NCBI GenBank assembly: GCA_021784255.1
Contig: JAJXSZ010000016.1
Span: 1-20,279 of the forward strand
Source of the DNA: Pseudomonadota bacterium
Lineage (GTDB): Bacteria > Pseudomonadota > Alphaproteobacteria > Acetobacterales > Acetobacteraceae
Direction of reading: 5' to 3'
DNA length: 20,279 nucleotides
Shown here one piece after another: positions 7,419-13,877 of the stretch. The notes below the pieces were generated by a model. The model was not told the origin of the DNA. It made no database searches and saw nothing but the letters and a program-made list of their open reading frames with translations. A program made the position numbers and the translations under genes. The stretch's first letter is position 1; each line of letters starts with the position of its first letter.

Positions 7419-7880
7419 ATGTCGCAACGTCTCGACCCCGCGCAGGTCGCCCCCGAGGCGATCCGCGCCATGCGCGCGCTGCAGGCGCACGTGAGCGCGA
7501 ACGGCCTCGACCCGCGCCTCGGCGAGCTGGTCAAGCTGCGCGCTTCGCAGCTCAATGGCTGCGCCTATTGCCTGGCGCTGCACGCCGACATCGCGCGCCG
7601 GCACGGCGAGGTGCAGGCGCGCATCGACATGCTGCCGGCCTGGCGCGAGGCGGGCGCGCTCTACTCGGCACGCGAGCGCGCGGCGCTGGCCTTCGCCGAA
7701 GCAGTGACGCGGATCGGCAAGGCCGGGGTTCCGGACCCGGTCTACGCCGAGGCAGCGCGGCATTTCACGCCGGCGGAGCTGGTGGAGCTCGCGCTGATGA
7801 TCGCCACGATCAATGCGTGGAACCGCCTGATGGCGACGTTTCGCGTGCCGCCCGCCATCGCGCCGGCGGCCGCAGCCTGA
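7419..7880 (+). CDS. Carboxymuconolactone decarboxylase / AhpD-like protein
   Basis: A 153-residue member of the AhpD-like superfamily. It carries the redox signature NGCAYCLALHADIARRHGE with Cys48, Cys51 and His55, preceded by Glu36 (LGELVKLRASQ). This Glu / CxxC / His set is the proton-relay and thiol site of alkylhydroperoxidase D-type proteins. Peroxidase-like antioxidant activity is therefore plausible, but the substrate cannot be deduced. I chose the ATG at 7419 because it follows a strong purine run GGAAGCGGAGG (7403-7413) and begins the conserved part. The longer in-frame start at 7302 would overlap the end of rsh and add 39 residues of unconvincing sequence. acpS starts 10 bp after its stop. 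Confidence 0.88.
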   Translation: MSQRLDPAQVAPEAIRAMRALQAHVSANGLDPRLGELVKLRASQLNGCAYCLALHADIARRHGEVQARIDMLPAWREAGALYSARERAALAFAEAVTRIGKAGVPDPVYAEAARHFTPAELVELALMIATINAWNRLMATFRVPPAIAPAAAA

Positions 7881-7890
7881 CGCGCCGGCC

Positions 7891-8295
7891 ATGATCCTCG
7901 GCATCGGCTCCGATATCTGCGACATCCGCCGCATCGAGGCGACGATGCAGCGCTTCGGCGAGCGTTTCCTGCTGCGCGTCTTCACCGAGACAGAGCGGCA
8001 CCGGGCGGAGCGCCGTAACGGGCAGAACCGCGCCGGCACCTACGCCAAGCGGTTCGCGGCGAAGGAGGCGTGCGCCAAGGCGCTGGGCACCGGGTTTCGC
8101 CACGGCGTGTTCATGTCCGATCTCGGCGTGGTGAACCGGCCAGGCGGGCAGCCGGGCTTCCTGCTGACCGGCGGCGCCGCTGCGCGGCTGGCGCTGCTGC
8201 TGCCCGCAGGCCATGCGCCACGGCTCGACCTCACGATGACCGACGAATACCCGTATGCCTATGCGCATGTGGTCATCTCCGCCATCCCGCCCTGA
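7891..8295 (+). CDS. acpS: Holo-[acyl-carrier-protein] synthase
   Basis: Transfers the 4'-phosphopantetheine arm from CoA to apo-ACP, activating fatty-acid synthesis. It has the two hallmark motifs of the AcpS family: GIGSDICDIRRIE (4-16, with metal-binding Asp8) and KRFAAKEACAKALGTGF (53-69, with Glu59). A GVFMSDLGVVN segment and the C-terminal TMTDEYPYAYAHVVIS follow. The 134-residue length is typical. It starts only 10 bp after the AhpD-like gene, without a clear SD, so it may depend on translation of that gene. In many Alphaproteobacteria acpS sits with lepB and rnc; here those are absent from the window. A small GC-rich palindrome follows at 8331. Confidence 0.93.
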   Translation: MILGIGSDICDIRRIEATMQRFGERFLLRVFTETERHRAERRNGQNRAGTYAKRFAAKEACAKALGTGFRHGVFMSDLGVVNRPGGQPGFLLTGGAAARLALLLPAGHAPRLDLTMTDEYPYAYAHVVISAIPP

Positions 8296-8330
8296 AAACG
8301 CCGCTCCCGGAAAAGTCCGCGACGCCTTGG

Positions 8331-8346
8331 GCACCCGGCCGGGTGC
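8331..8346. terminator. GC-rich perfect palindrome after acpS
   Basis: GCACCCGGCCGGGTGC is a perfect 16-bp palindrome (6-bp stem if four bases loop out) starting 36 bp after the acpS stop. Imperfect outer pairing of GACGCC and GGCGCC could extend it. No T-run follows, so it is only a weak terminator candidate. Confidence 0.35.
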
Positions 8347-8364
8347 GTGGCGCCGGAATGGCTG

Positions 8365-8496
8365 CTAGAGCAGCCTCCGATCCGTCGGAGCCGGCCCGAC
8401 TCAGGCAGACCGGAGATGAGTTGCTCTGGATTCCAGGTTCCCCAGGGCAAAAACCCGGCCATGTGATTCTATCTGGTCGGACATGGTTCTAGAGCA
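8365..8496. repeat. Dispersed palindromic element, copy 2 (composite)
   Basis: The stretch is bounded by TAGAGCA at 8366-8372 and again at 8490-8496. Inside are a hairpin CTCCGA/TCGGAG (8375-8380 and 8384-8389), TTGCTCT at 8421-8427, and a second dyad CCATGT (8459-8464) with ACATGG (8481-8486) around GATTCTATCTGGTCGG. The segment 8458-8492 matches copy 1 (2693-2727) at 28 of 35 bases, including GTGATTCTATC and GGTCGGA. It fills most of the 245-bp gap between acpS and the dsbA-like gene (8296-8540), in which I see no gene. Copy 2 appears to be two related palindromes side by side. Confidence 0.7.
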
Positions 8497-8540
8497 CCCG
8501 CGAACCCTCGCCGCGGGCGAATGGAGACGATCGGAACGAT

Positions 8541-9221
8541 ATGACAGAGTTGGTCGATGCTTCGCGAAACGGCAACCCGCGCGTACGGCGCCGGGACCTG
8601 ATCGCCACCGGCACAATGCTGCTCGGCGGCATCGGCGCGCTCGTGCTCGCGCCACACCCGGCCGCCGCGGCGCCGCCCGACCTGACCCGCGAGGCGGTCT
8701 TCTTCGATCCCGCGGCCCCGGTGCTCGGCCACGCGAAGGGCACGCTGCCGATCGCCGAGTTCTTCGACTACCGCTGCCCCTATTGCCGGGGCATGCACCC
8801 GGTGCTGCAGCGCCTGATCGCCAACGACGCCGATATCCGCTTCGTCGCCAAGGAATGGCCGGTCTTCGGCGGCCCCTCGGTCACCGCGGCGCGCGTGGCG
8901 CTGGCGGCGGCCTGGCAGGGCAAGTTCGCCGCGGTGAACGACGCCCTGTTCGCGGCCCCCATCGCCAACGACGCCGCGGTCCTGCAGGCGGCGCGCCAGG
9001 CCGGCCTCGACATGACGCGGCTCGCGCACGACATGCAGACGCGCGCCGCCGACCTCGACCACGAGCTGGGAACGGTCGCGATGCAGGCCAATGCGCTCGG
9101 CCTGCAGGGCACGCCGTCGTTGATCATCGGCAACTATCTGATCCCCGGCGCGCTCGACGAGGAAAACCTCGCACGCGTGGTGCGCGACGCGCGCGCGCAG
9201 CTCGCGCGCAAGGCCGGCTGA
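8541..9221 (+). CDS. DsbA-family secreted thiol:disulfide oxidoreductase
   Basis: A 226-residue exported thioredoxin-fold protein. The N-terminus has RVRRRDLIATG followed by a hydrophobic stretch and an Ala-rich cleavage region near APHPAAAA (37-44). The Arg cluster is Tat-like but not a perfect match, so the route is uncertain. The active site is CPYC (Cys79, Cys82) in FFDYRCPYCRGMHP, and the cis-proline loop is GTPSLIIGNYLIPG. Between them lies the helical insert of DsbA/ScsC-type proteins (from about VTAARVALAAAWQG). The likely role is oxidation or isomerisation of disulfides in periplasmic proteins. No dsbB or scs gene is adjacent. The start has only a weak SD (GGAACG) and its own promoter is probably in the preceding repeat-bearing gap. 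Confidence 0.88.
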   Translation: MTELVDASRNGNPRVRRRDLIATGTMLLGGIGALVLAPHPAAAAPPDLTREAVFFDPAAPVLGHAKGTLPIAEFFDYRCPYCRGMHPVLQRLIANDADIRFVAKEWPVFGGPSVTAARVALAAAWQGKFAAVNDALFAAPIANDAAVLQAARQAGLDMTRLAHDMQTRAADLDHELGTVAMQANALGLQGTPSLIIGNYLIPGALDEENLARVVRDARAQLARKAG

Positions 9222-9228
9222 AGCGGCG

Positions 9229-9274
9229 GGGCGGGAACCGGCGGGCGCGCCGGCGCGCGCCGCCCTTCCCGCCC
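9229..9274. terminator. Bidirectional stem-loop between dsbA-like and threonine aldolase genes
   Basis: GGGCGGGAA (9229-9237) pairs perfectly with TTCCCGCCC (9266-9274). Inside, GGCGG (9240-9244) pairs with CCGCC (9260-9264), with further CG-rich pairing in the centre. It begins 8 bp after the dsbA-like stop and ends 10 bp before the convergent aldolase stop. It is well placed as a shared terminator, although no clear T-run is present on either strand. Confidence 0.55.
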
Positions 9275-9283
9275 GCCCGCGCC

Positions 9284-10348
9284 TCAGTTGCCGACGATCT
9301 CGCGGATCACGCCGAGCGCCTCGTCCACCCCGGCCTGGTCAACGTCGAGATGCATGCAGGCGCGCCCGCGCGGGCCCATCACCGAAAAGGCGATGCCGCG
9401 CGCGCGTGCCTTGGCAGCGAGCGCCTCCGCGCTCATGCCCGCGCCCGAGGGTTTGAAGAACACCAGGTTGGTCTGCGGTGTCTGCACCTCGAAGCCCGGA
9501 AGCTGCGCCAGCCCCGCGGCGAAGCGCCGGGCGTTGGCGTGGTCCTCGGCGAGACGCTCGACATGGTGGTCGAGCGCATAGAGGCAGGCGGCGGCACAGA
9601 TGCCGGCCTGGCGCATCGAGCCGCCGAGCCGCTGCTTCCAGCGCCAGGCGGCATCGATGAAGGCGGCCGGGCCGCACAGCACGGCGCCGAGCGGCGCGCC
9701 GAGCCCCTTGGTGAAGTCGAGCCACACGCTGTCGTAGCCGACGGCCATCTCGGCCGCGGCAACGCCGGCGGCCACCGCCGCGTTCATCAGCCGTGCCCCG
9801 TCCATGTGCGTCGCCATGCCATGTGCGTGCGCCCAGTCGGCGACCGCGCGCAGCCGCGCCAGCGGCCAGACCGTGCCGCCGCCGGTATTGGCGGTCTGCT
9901 CCACCTCGACCAGCACCTGCGGCATGGCGTAGCGGGTCTTCGCGCGCAGCGCGGCATCGAGCGCCGCGACCTCGAACTGCCCGCCCTCGCCGGGCAGACC
10001 GGTGATCTGCACTCCCGTCAGCGCCGCACCCCCGCCGCCCTCGCTGGTGAGGATATGCGCGGTCTGGTGCGCCAGGATCTCGTCGCCGGGGCGGCAATGG
10101 GTGAGGATCGCGATCTGGTTGCACATCGTCCCGCTGGGCAGGAACACCGCGGCTTCCTTGCCGAGCAGCCTGGCCATGCGGTCGCACAGCGCATCGACGG
10201 TGGGGTCGAGCCCCGCCTGCTCGTCGCCGAGCTCGGCCGCCATCATCGCCGCCTTCATCGCCGCCGTCGGCAGCGACTGGGTGTCGGAATAAAGGTTGAC
10301 CCGCACCGGCGGCAGGCCTGGCGCGGGGCGTGGCGGAGCATGGACCAT
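9284..10348 (-). CDS. ltaE: Low-specificity L-threonine aldolase (PLP-dependent)
   Basis: Cleaves L-threonine or allo-threonine to glycine and acetaldehyde; beta-eliminating lyase family, fold type I. The start at 10348 gives 354 residues, close to family length, and begins just before VNLYSDTQSLPTAAM. Visible sites are SGTMCNQIA (72-80), His94 and Glu103 in the HQTAHILTSEGGG region, Asp183 and Arg186 in HMDGARLMNA, and the PLP lysine Lys214 in DFTKGLGAPLG. The longer open frame up to 10576 reads out of frame through another ORF and is rejected. It lies 44 bp after a possible small ORF and 172 bp after the Coq10-like gene on the same strand, so it may be the last gene of the pdh run. Aromatic beta-hydroxy amino acids are alternative substrates for this family. 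Confidence 0.9.
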   Translation of the reverse strand: MVHAPPRPAPGLPPVRVNLYSDTQSLPTAAMKAAMMAAELGDEQAGLDPTVDALCDRMARLLGKEAAVFLPSGTMCNQIAILTHCRPGDEILAHQTAHILTSEGGGGAALTGVQITGLPGEGGQFEVAALDAALRAKTRYAMPQVLVEVEQTANTGGGTVWPLARLRAVADWAHAHGMATHMDGARLMNAAVAAGVAAAEMAVGYDSVWLDFTKGLGAPLGAVLCGPAAFIDAAWRWKQRLGGSMRQAGICAAACLYALDHHVERLAEDHANARRFAAGLAQLPGFEVQTPQTNLVFFKPSGAGMSAEALAAKARARGIAFSVMGPRGRACMHLDVDQAGVDEALGVIREIVGN

Positions 10349-10392
10349 GTGGTTCTGGTTTCCGGCTGTGAGTGAATCGGGCTCGCGGCCGG

Positions 10393-10524
10393 TCAGGTCG
10401 GCGGACCGACGCCCTCCAGCCGGCGGAAATAGACCACCTTGGCCGCCGGTTGGCCAGTGGGCGCGCGGAAGCCAGGCCGGATCGGGATCATGGCCGGCAT
10501 GCCCGCCTGCGCGAACGCTGTCAC
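10393..10524 (-). CDS. Possible 43-residue ORF overlapping the Coq10-like gene end
   Basis: A GTG at 10524-10522 overlaps the TGA stop (10523-10521) of the Coq10/RatA-like gene as GTGA, the same junction seen at two surer gene pairs in this window. The frame gives 43 residues ending in AAKVVYFRRLEGVGPPT. From its internal ATG on, about 30 of 35 codons end in G or C, compatible with coding use here, although any frame in such GC-rich DNA can score well. There is no recognised domain and no hydrophobic segment. It could be a real coupled small protein, the tail of a decayed gene, or chance. The 44 bp between it and ltaE contain nothing I recognise. Confidence 0.3.
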   Translation of the reverse strand: MTAFAQAGMPAMIPIRPGFRAPTGQPAAKVVYFRRLEGVGPPT

Positions 10525-10997
10525 GCGGCGTCGGGCTGCACGGATGCGGGCGGCTTGGGGGCCGAGGACCGGCCATAGACGACGCTGGCGCGCCGCAGGA
10601 AGGCGCTGACCATGCGATGCACGGCCTCGGCGAACACCACGCCGATCGCGGCCTTGAGCACGCGGCTGCGAAACTCGAAATCGACGTGGAAATCGATCCG
10701 GCAGCCGGTTCCCGCGGGTTCGAAGAGCCAGTGATTGGTAAGGTAGTGAAACGGTCCGTTCTCGTAGGTGACGTTGATGCAGCGCGGCCGTTCCAGGGTC
10801 ACCCGGCTGGTGAAGCGCTCGCGGAACGGGCCGAAGCCGATGGTGAGGTCGGCGATCATCTGCGTCTCGGTGCGCGACCGCACCCGCGCCCCGACGCACC
10901 AGGGCAGGAACTCGGGATAGCGGCCGACATCGGCGACCAGATCGAAAAGCTGCTCGCAGCTCCAGGGAACGGTGCGGATTTCCGCGTGGCGCGGCAT
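10521..10997 (-). CDS. Coq10/RatA-like SRPBCC (START-domain) protein
   Basis: A 158-residue protein of the Coq10/RatA branch of the SRPBCC superfamily. Family marks are RTVPWSCEQLFDLVADVGRY (8-27), the PEFLPWCVGARV segment, FRERFTSRVTL (60-70), WLFEPAG, and a final amphipathic helix FAEAVHRMVSAFLRRA. Coq10 proteins bind ubiquinone or its intermediates and help respiration. E. coli RatA was described as a translation inhibitor, but no ratB-like partner is next to this gene. The context with lipA and the pyruvate dehydrogenase genes favours a respiratory role; that is inference. Its ATG overlaps the lipA stop by one base (TGATG), so translation is probably coupled. The last 15 residues are Pro/Ala-rich and likely unstructured. 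Confidence 0.87.
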   Translation of the reverse strand: MPRHAEIRTVPWSCEQLFDLVADVGRYPEFLPWCVGARVRSRTETQMIADLTIGFGPFRERFTSRVTLERPRCINVTYENGPFHYLTNHWLFEPAGTGCRIDFHVDFEFRSRVLKAAIGVVFAEAVHRMVSAFLRRASVVYGRSSAPKPPASVQPDAA

Positions 10998-11962
10998 CAG
11001 CCGGCCGCGCGGGCGGCACGCAGAGCCGCGAAATCCTGATCGGCGTGATAGGAGGAGCGCGTGAGCGGGCTTGCCGAGACCATCAGGAAGCCGCGGGCAC
11101 GGGCGAGGGAGGCGTATTCCTCGAACATCGCCGGCGGAACGAACTCGGCGACGGCGGCGTGCTTGACCGTCGGCTGCAGATACTGGCCGATGGTCAGGAA
11201 ATCGACGCCGGCGATGCGCAGGTCGTCCATCACCTGCATCACCTCCGCGCGCGCCTCGCCGAGGCCGACCATGAGGCCGGACTTGGTGAACAGGCCGGGC
11301 GCGAGCGACTTCATCCGGTCGAGCAGGCGCAGCGACTGGTAGTAGCGCGCGCCCGGACGGATCGCCGGGTAGAGGCGCGGCACCGTCTCGAGGTTGTGGT
11401 TGAAGACGTCCGGCGGTGCCGCGGCGACGATCTCGCCCGCCCCCTCCTTGCGCAGGAAATCCGGCGTCAGGATCTCGATCGTCGTCCCCGGAGCGCCGGC
11501 ACGGACGGCGCGGATCGTGGCGGCGAAATGCGCCGCTCCGCCATCGGCGAGATCGTCGCGGTCAACCGAGGTGATGACGACGTGGCGCAGGCCGAGCCGC
11601 GCCACCGCGTCGGCCACCCGGCGCGGCTCGTCGGCATCGAGTGGCTGCGGCTGGCCGGTGGCGACGTTGCAGAAGGCGCAGGCGCGCGTGCAGGTGTCGC
11701 CCATGATCATCATGGTGGCGTGGCGCTGCGACCAGCACTCGCCGACATTGGGGCAGGCCGCCTCCTCGCACACCGTCACCAGGCGGTTGGCGCGCAGCAG
11801 GTCGCGGGTCTCGTGATAGACCGGGTGGGTCGGCGCCTTCACCCGGATCCAGGCCGGCTTGCGGGCGATCGGGTGGTCCGGGCGCGCGGCCTTTTCCGGA
11901 TGCCGGGCGGCGCCGGCCTTGCGGTGGTCGATCACGGTCCGGGTCGAAACCGGGGTGTCCAT
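10997..11962 (-). CDS. lipA: Lipoyl synthase (radical SAM)
   Basis: Inserts two sulfur atoms into octanoyl groups on lipoyl domains, completing the lipoate cofactor of the E2 and E1-beta proteins encoded just upstream. The 321-residue protein has both iron-sulfur signatures: the auxiliary cluster Cys65, Cys70, Cys76 (CEEAACPNVGEC) and the radical-SAM cluster Cys91, Cys95, Cys98 (CTRACAFC). The C-terminal serine motif RSSYHAD (302-308), which ligates the auxiliary cluster, is present. The N-terminal 35 residues are Arg/Pro-rich. Start ATG at 11962 lies 3 bp after the lpdA stop; the 3' end overlaps the Coq10-like gene. The octanoyltransferase gene lipB is not in the window. Location inside the pdh run implies co-expression of the cofactor maker with its targets. 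Confidence 0.97.
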   Translation of the reverse strand: MDTPVSTRTVIDHRKAGAARHPEKAARPDHPIARKPAWIRVKAPTHPVYHETRDLLRANRLVTVCEEAACPNVGECWSQRHATMMIMGDTCTRACAFCNVATGQPQPLDADEPRRVADAVARLGLRHVVITSVDRDDLADGGAAHFAATIRAVRAGAPGTTIEILTPDFLRKEGAGEIVAAAPPDVFNHNLETVPRLYPAIRPGARYYQSLRLLDRMKSLAPGLFTKSGLMVGLGEARAEVMQVMDDLRIAGVDFLTIGQYLQPTVKHAAVAEFVPPAMFEEYASLARARGFLMVSASPLTRSSYHADQDFAALRAARAAG

Positions 11963-11965
11963 GGC

Positions 11966-13363
11966 TCAGAAGTGGACAACCCGCCCGTAGGCGTCAAGCA
12001 CGGCCTCGTGCATGGTCTCGCTGATCGTCGGATGCGGGAAGACGGTGTGCATCAGCTCGGCCTCGGTCGACTCCAGCGTGCGGGCGATGGCGTAGCCCTG
12101 GATCATCTCGGTGACCTCGGCGCCGGCCATGTGCGCGCCGAGCAGCTCGCCGGTCTCGGCGTCGAACACGGTCTTCACCATGCCCTCCGCCTCGCCCATC
12201 GCGATCGCCTTGCCGTTGCCGATGAACGGGAAGCGGCCGACCCGCACCTTGCGCCCGGCCGCCTTCGCCCGGGCCTCGGTCCAGCCGACCGAGGCGACCT
12301 GCGGCATGCAGTAGGTGCAGCCCGGGATGTTGCTCCAGTCGAGCGGGTGTGGATGCAGGCCGGCGATCTGCTCGACGCAGACCACGCCCTCGTGGCTTGC
12401 CTTGTGCGCGAGCCAGGGCGGCCCCGCCAGGTCGCCGATGGCGTAGATGCCGGGCTCGCCGGTGCGGCCGTATTCGTCGATCACCACATGCGTGCGTTCG
12501 ACCTTCACGCGGGATCCCTCGAGGCCGAGATTCTCCACGTTGCCGACGATGCCGACCGCGGAAATCACGCGATCGACCGTGATCTCCTGCGTCTTGCCGC
12601 CGGCCTCGACCACGACGGTGACGCTGTCGGCCGCTTTCCGCACCGCCTTCACCGACGCCGCGGTGAGGATGGTCATGCCCTGTTTCTCGAAGGATTTCCT
12701 GGCGAAAGCCGAGATTTCCTCGTCCTCCACCGGCAGCACGCGGTCCATCACCTCGACCACGGTGACGGCCGCGCCCATGTTGCGAAAGAAGCTCGCGAAC
12801 TCGATGCCGATGGCGCCCGAGCCGATGACCAGCAGCGAGCGGGGCATCGCCGGGGGCACCATGGCGTGGCGGTAGGTCCAGATCAGCTTGCCGTCGGCCT
12901 CGATGCCCGGCAGCTCGCGGGCGCGCGCGCCGGTGGCGAGGATGATGTGCGGTGCCGCGAGCGTGGCCACGGGCTTGCCGTCCTTGCTGACGGCGAGGCG
13001 GCCGGCGCCGGCGAGCTGCGCCGTGCCGTCGATGACGGTGATCTTGTTCTTGCGCATCAGGTGCGCGACGCCGGCGGAAAGCTGCTTCGCCACCGCCCGC
13101 GAGCGCTTGACCACCGCAGCGAGATCGAAACGGATATTGTCGGCGGCGAGACCATAATCCCCGAGGTGGTGCAGGAGGTGGTTGATCTCGGCGGAGCGCA
13201 GCAGCGCCTTGGTCGGGATGCAGCCCCAGTTGAGGCAGATGCCGCCGAGATTCTCGCGCTCGACCACCGCCGTGTTCATGCCGAGCTGGGCGGCGCGGAT
13301 CGCTGCGACATAGCCGCCGGGGCCGCCACCTACCACGACGACATCGAAGCTCTGCTCGGCCAT
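11966..13363 (-). CDS. lpdA: Dihydrolipoyl dehydrogenase (E3)
   Basis: FAD enzyme that reoxidises dihydrolipoyl groups of the pyruvate dehydrogenase complex with NAD+. The 465 residues show the FAD-binding VVVVGGGPGGYVAA (8-21), the redox disulfide Cys43/Cys48 in GGICLNWGCIPTKALL, the NAD Rossmann motif GSGAIGIEFASFF, the second FAD motif GIYAIGDLAG, and the C-terminal catalytic pair His444/Glu449 in HPTISE. A strong SD, AAGGAG, lies 5 bp before the ATG; it directly follows the stop codon of the GNAT gene. As the E3 gene sits in the pdhABC run it probably serves the PDH complex, but E3 is often shared with the 2-oxoglutarate and glycine cleavage complexes, and no other lpd gene can be seen here. 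Confidence 0.96.
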   Translation of the reverse strand: MAEQSFDVVVVGGGPGGYVAAIRAAQLGMNTAVVERENLGGICLNWGCIPTKALLRSAEINHLLHHLGDYGLAADNIRFDLAAVVKRSRAVAKQLSAGVAHLMRKNKITVIDGTAQLAGAGRLAVSKDGKPVATLAAPHIILATGARARELPGIEADGKLIWTYRHAMVPPAMPRSLLVIGSGAIGIEFASFFRNMGAAVTVVEVMDRVLPVEDEEISAFARKSFEKQGMTILTAASVKAVRKAADSVTVVVEAGGKTQEITVDRVISAVGIVGNVENLGLEGSRVKVERTHVVIDEYGRTGEPGIYAIGDLAGPPWLAHKASHEGVVCVEQIAGLHPHPLDWSNIPGCTYCMPQVASVGWTEARAKAAGRKVRVGRFPFIGNGKAIAMGEAEGMVKTVFDAETGELLGAHMAGAEVTEMIQGYAIARTLESTEAELMHTVFPHPTISETMHEAVLDAYGRVVHF

Positions 13364-13373
13364 GGGATTCTCC

Positions 13374-13877
13374 TTATGCGGCCAGCGCCGCGAGCGTTTC
13401 GCCTTCGAGGCGCATCGTCGTCCAGTCGTCGAGCGGCCTGGCGCCGAGACCGCGATAGAAAGCGATCGAGGGCGCGTTCCAGTCCAGCACCTGCCAATTC
13501 ATGCGCGCGCACCCCTCGGCGATGGCGCGCGCCGCGAGAACGCGAAAAACCGCCTTGCCGATGCCACCGCCGCGATGCTCGGGCTCGACGAAGATATCCT
13601 CGAGATAGAGGCCCGGCCGCGCCCTGAAGGTCGAGAAGTCGTAGTACCAGAGCGCGAAGCCGACCGCCTCCCCGGCCTTTTCGATGATCGCCGCGTGCGC
13701 GTGCGGCAAGGGGCCGAACAGCGCGCGGGCGAAATCCTCCGCGGTGCCGACCGCCTCGTGCGTCAGTTCTTCGTATTCGGCAAGGCGGCGGACGAAATGG
13801 GCGACGAGCGCCTCGTCGCCCGGCTTCGCGTCGCGCAAGACGACGCCCGGCGGCATCGCGGCGTGCGGTCCGGTCAC
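13374..13877 (-). CDS. GNAT acetyltransferase, spermidine/spermine N1-acetyltransferase-like
   Basis: A 167-residue acetyl-CoA-dependent N-acetyltransferase. The acetyl-CoA loop is HRGGGIGKA (101-109), preceded by the strand YLEDIFVEPE. The C-terminal half reads NWQVLDWNAPSIAFYRGLGA, then DDWTTMRLEGETLAALA. This LEDIFV / VLDWN / FY.GLGA pattern resembles the SAT1/SAT2 (diamine acetyltransferase) branch; the true substrate is unknown. I place the start at the GTG at 13877 because it overlaps the pdhC stop as GTGA. An ATG at 13856 (160 residues) is the alternative; the upstream extension seen in the same frame is antisense noise within pdhC. It sits between pdhC and lpdA, inside the acetyl-CoA-producing operon. 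Confidence 0.85.
   Translation of the reverse strand: MTGPHAAMPPGVVLRDAKPGDEALVAHFVRRLAEYEELTHEAVGTAEDFARALFGPLPHAHAAIIEKAGEAVGFALWYYDFSTFRARPGLYLEDIFVEPEHRGGGIGKAVFRVLAARAIAEGCARMNWQVLDWNAPSIAFYRGLGARPLDDWTTMRLEGETLAALAA

Noticed and set aside
9284..10576. Longer 430-residue form of threonine aldolase
   Set aside because: The extra 76 residues are Pro/Arg-rich noise reading over the small ORF and the Coq10-like gene; family homology starts just after the ATG at 10348.
10521..10997. RatAB toxin-antitoxin module
   Set aside because: Only the RatA/Coq10-like gene is present. No ratB-like gene is adjacent, and the neighbours are respiratory and central-metabolism genes.
11045..13627. 860-codon plus-strand frame across lipA, lpdA and the GNAT gene
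   Set aside because: It spans three clearly real minus-strand genes, ignores their boundaries and shows no domain.
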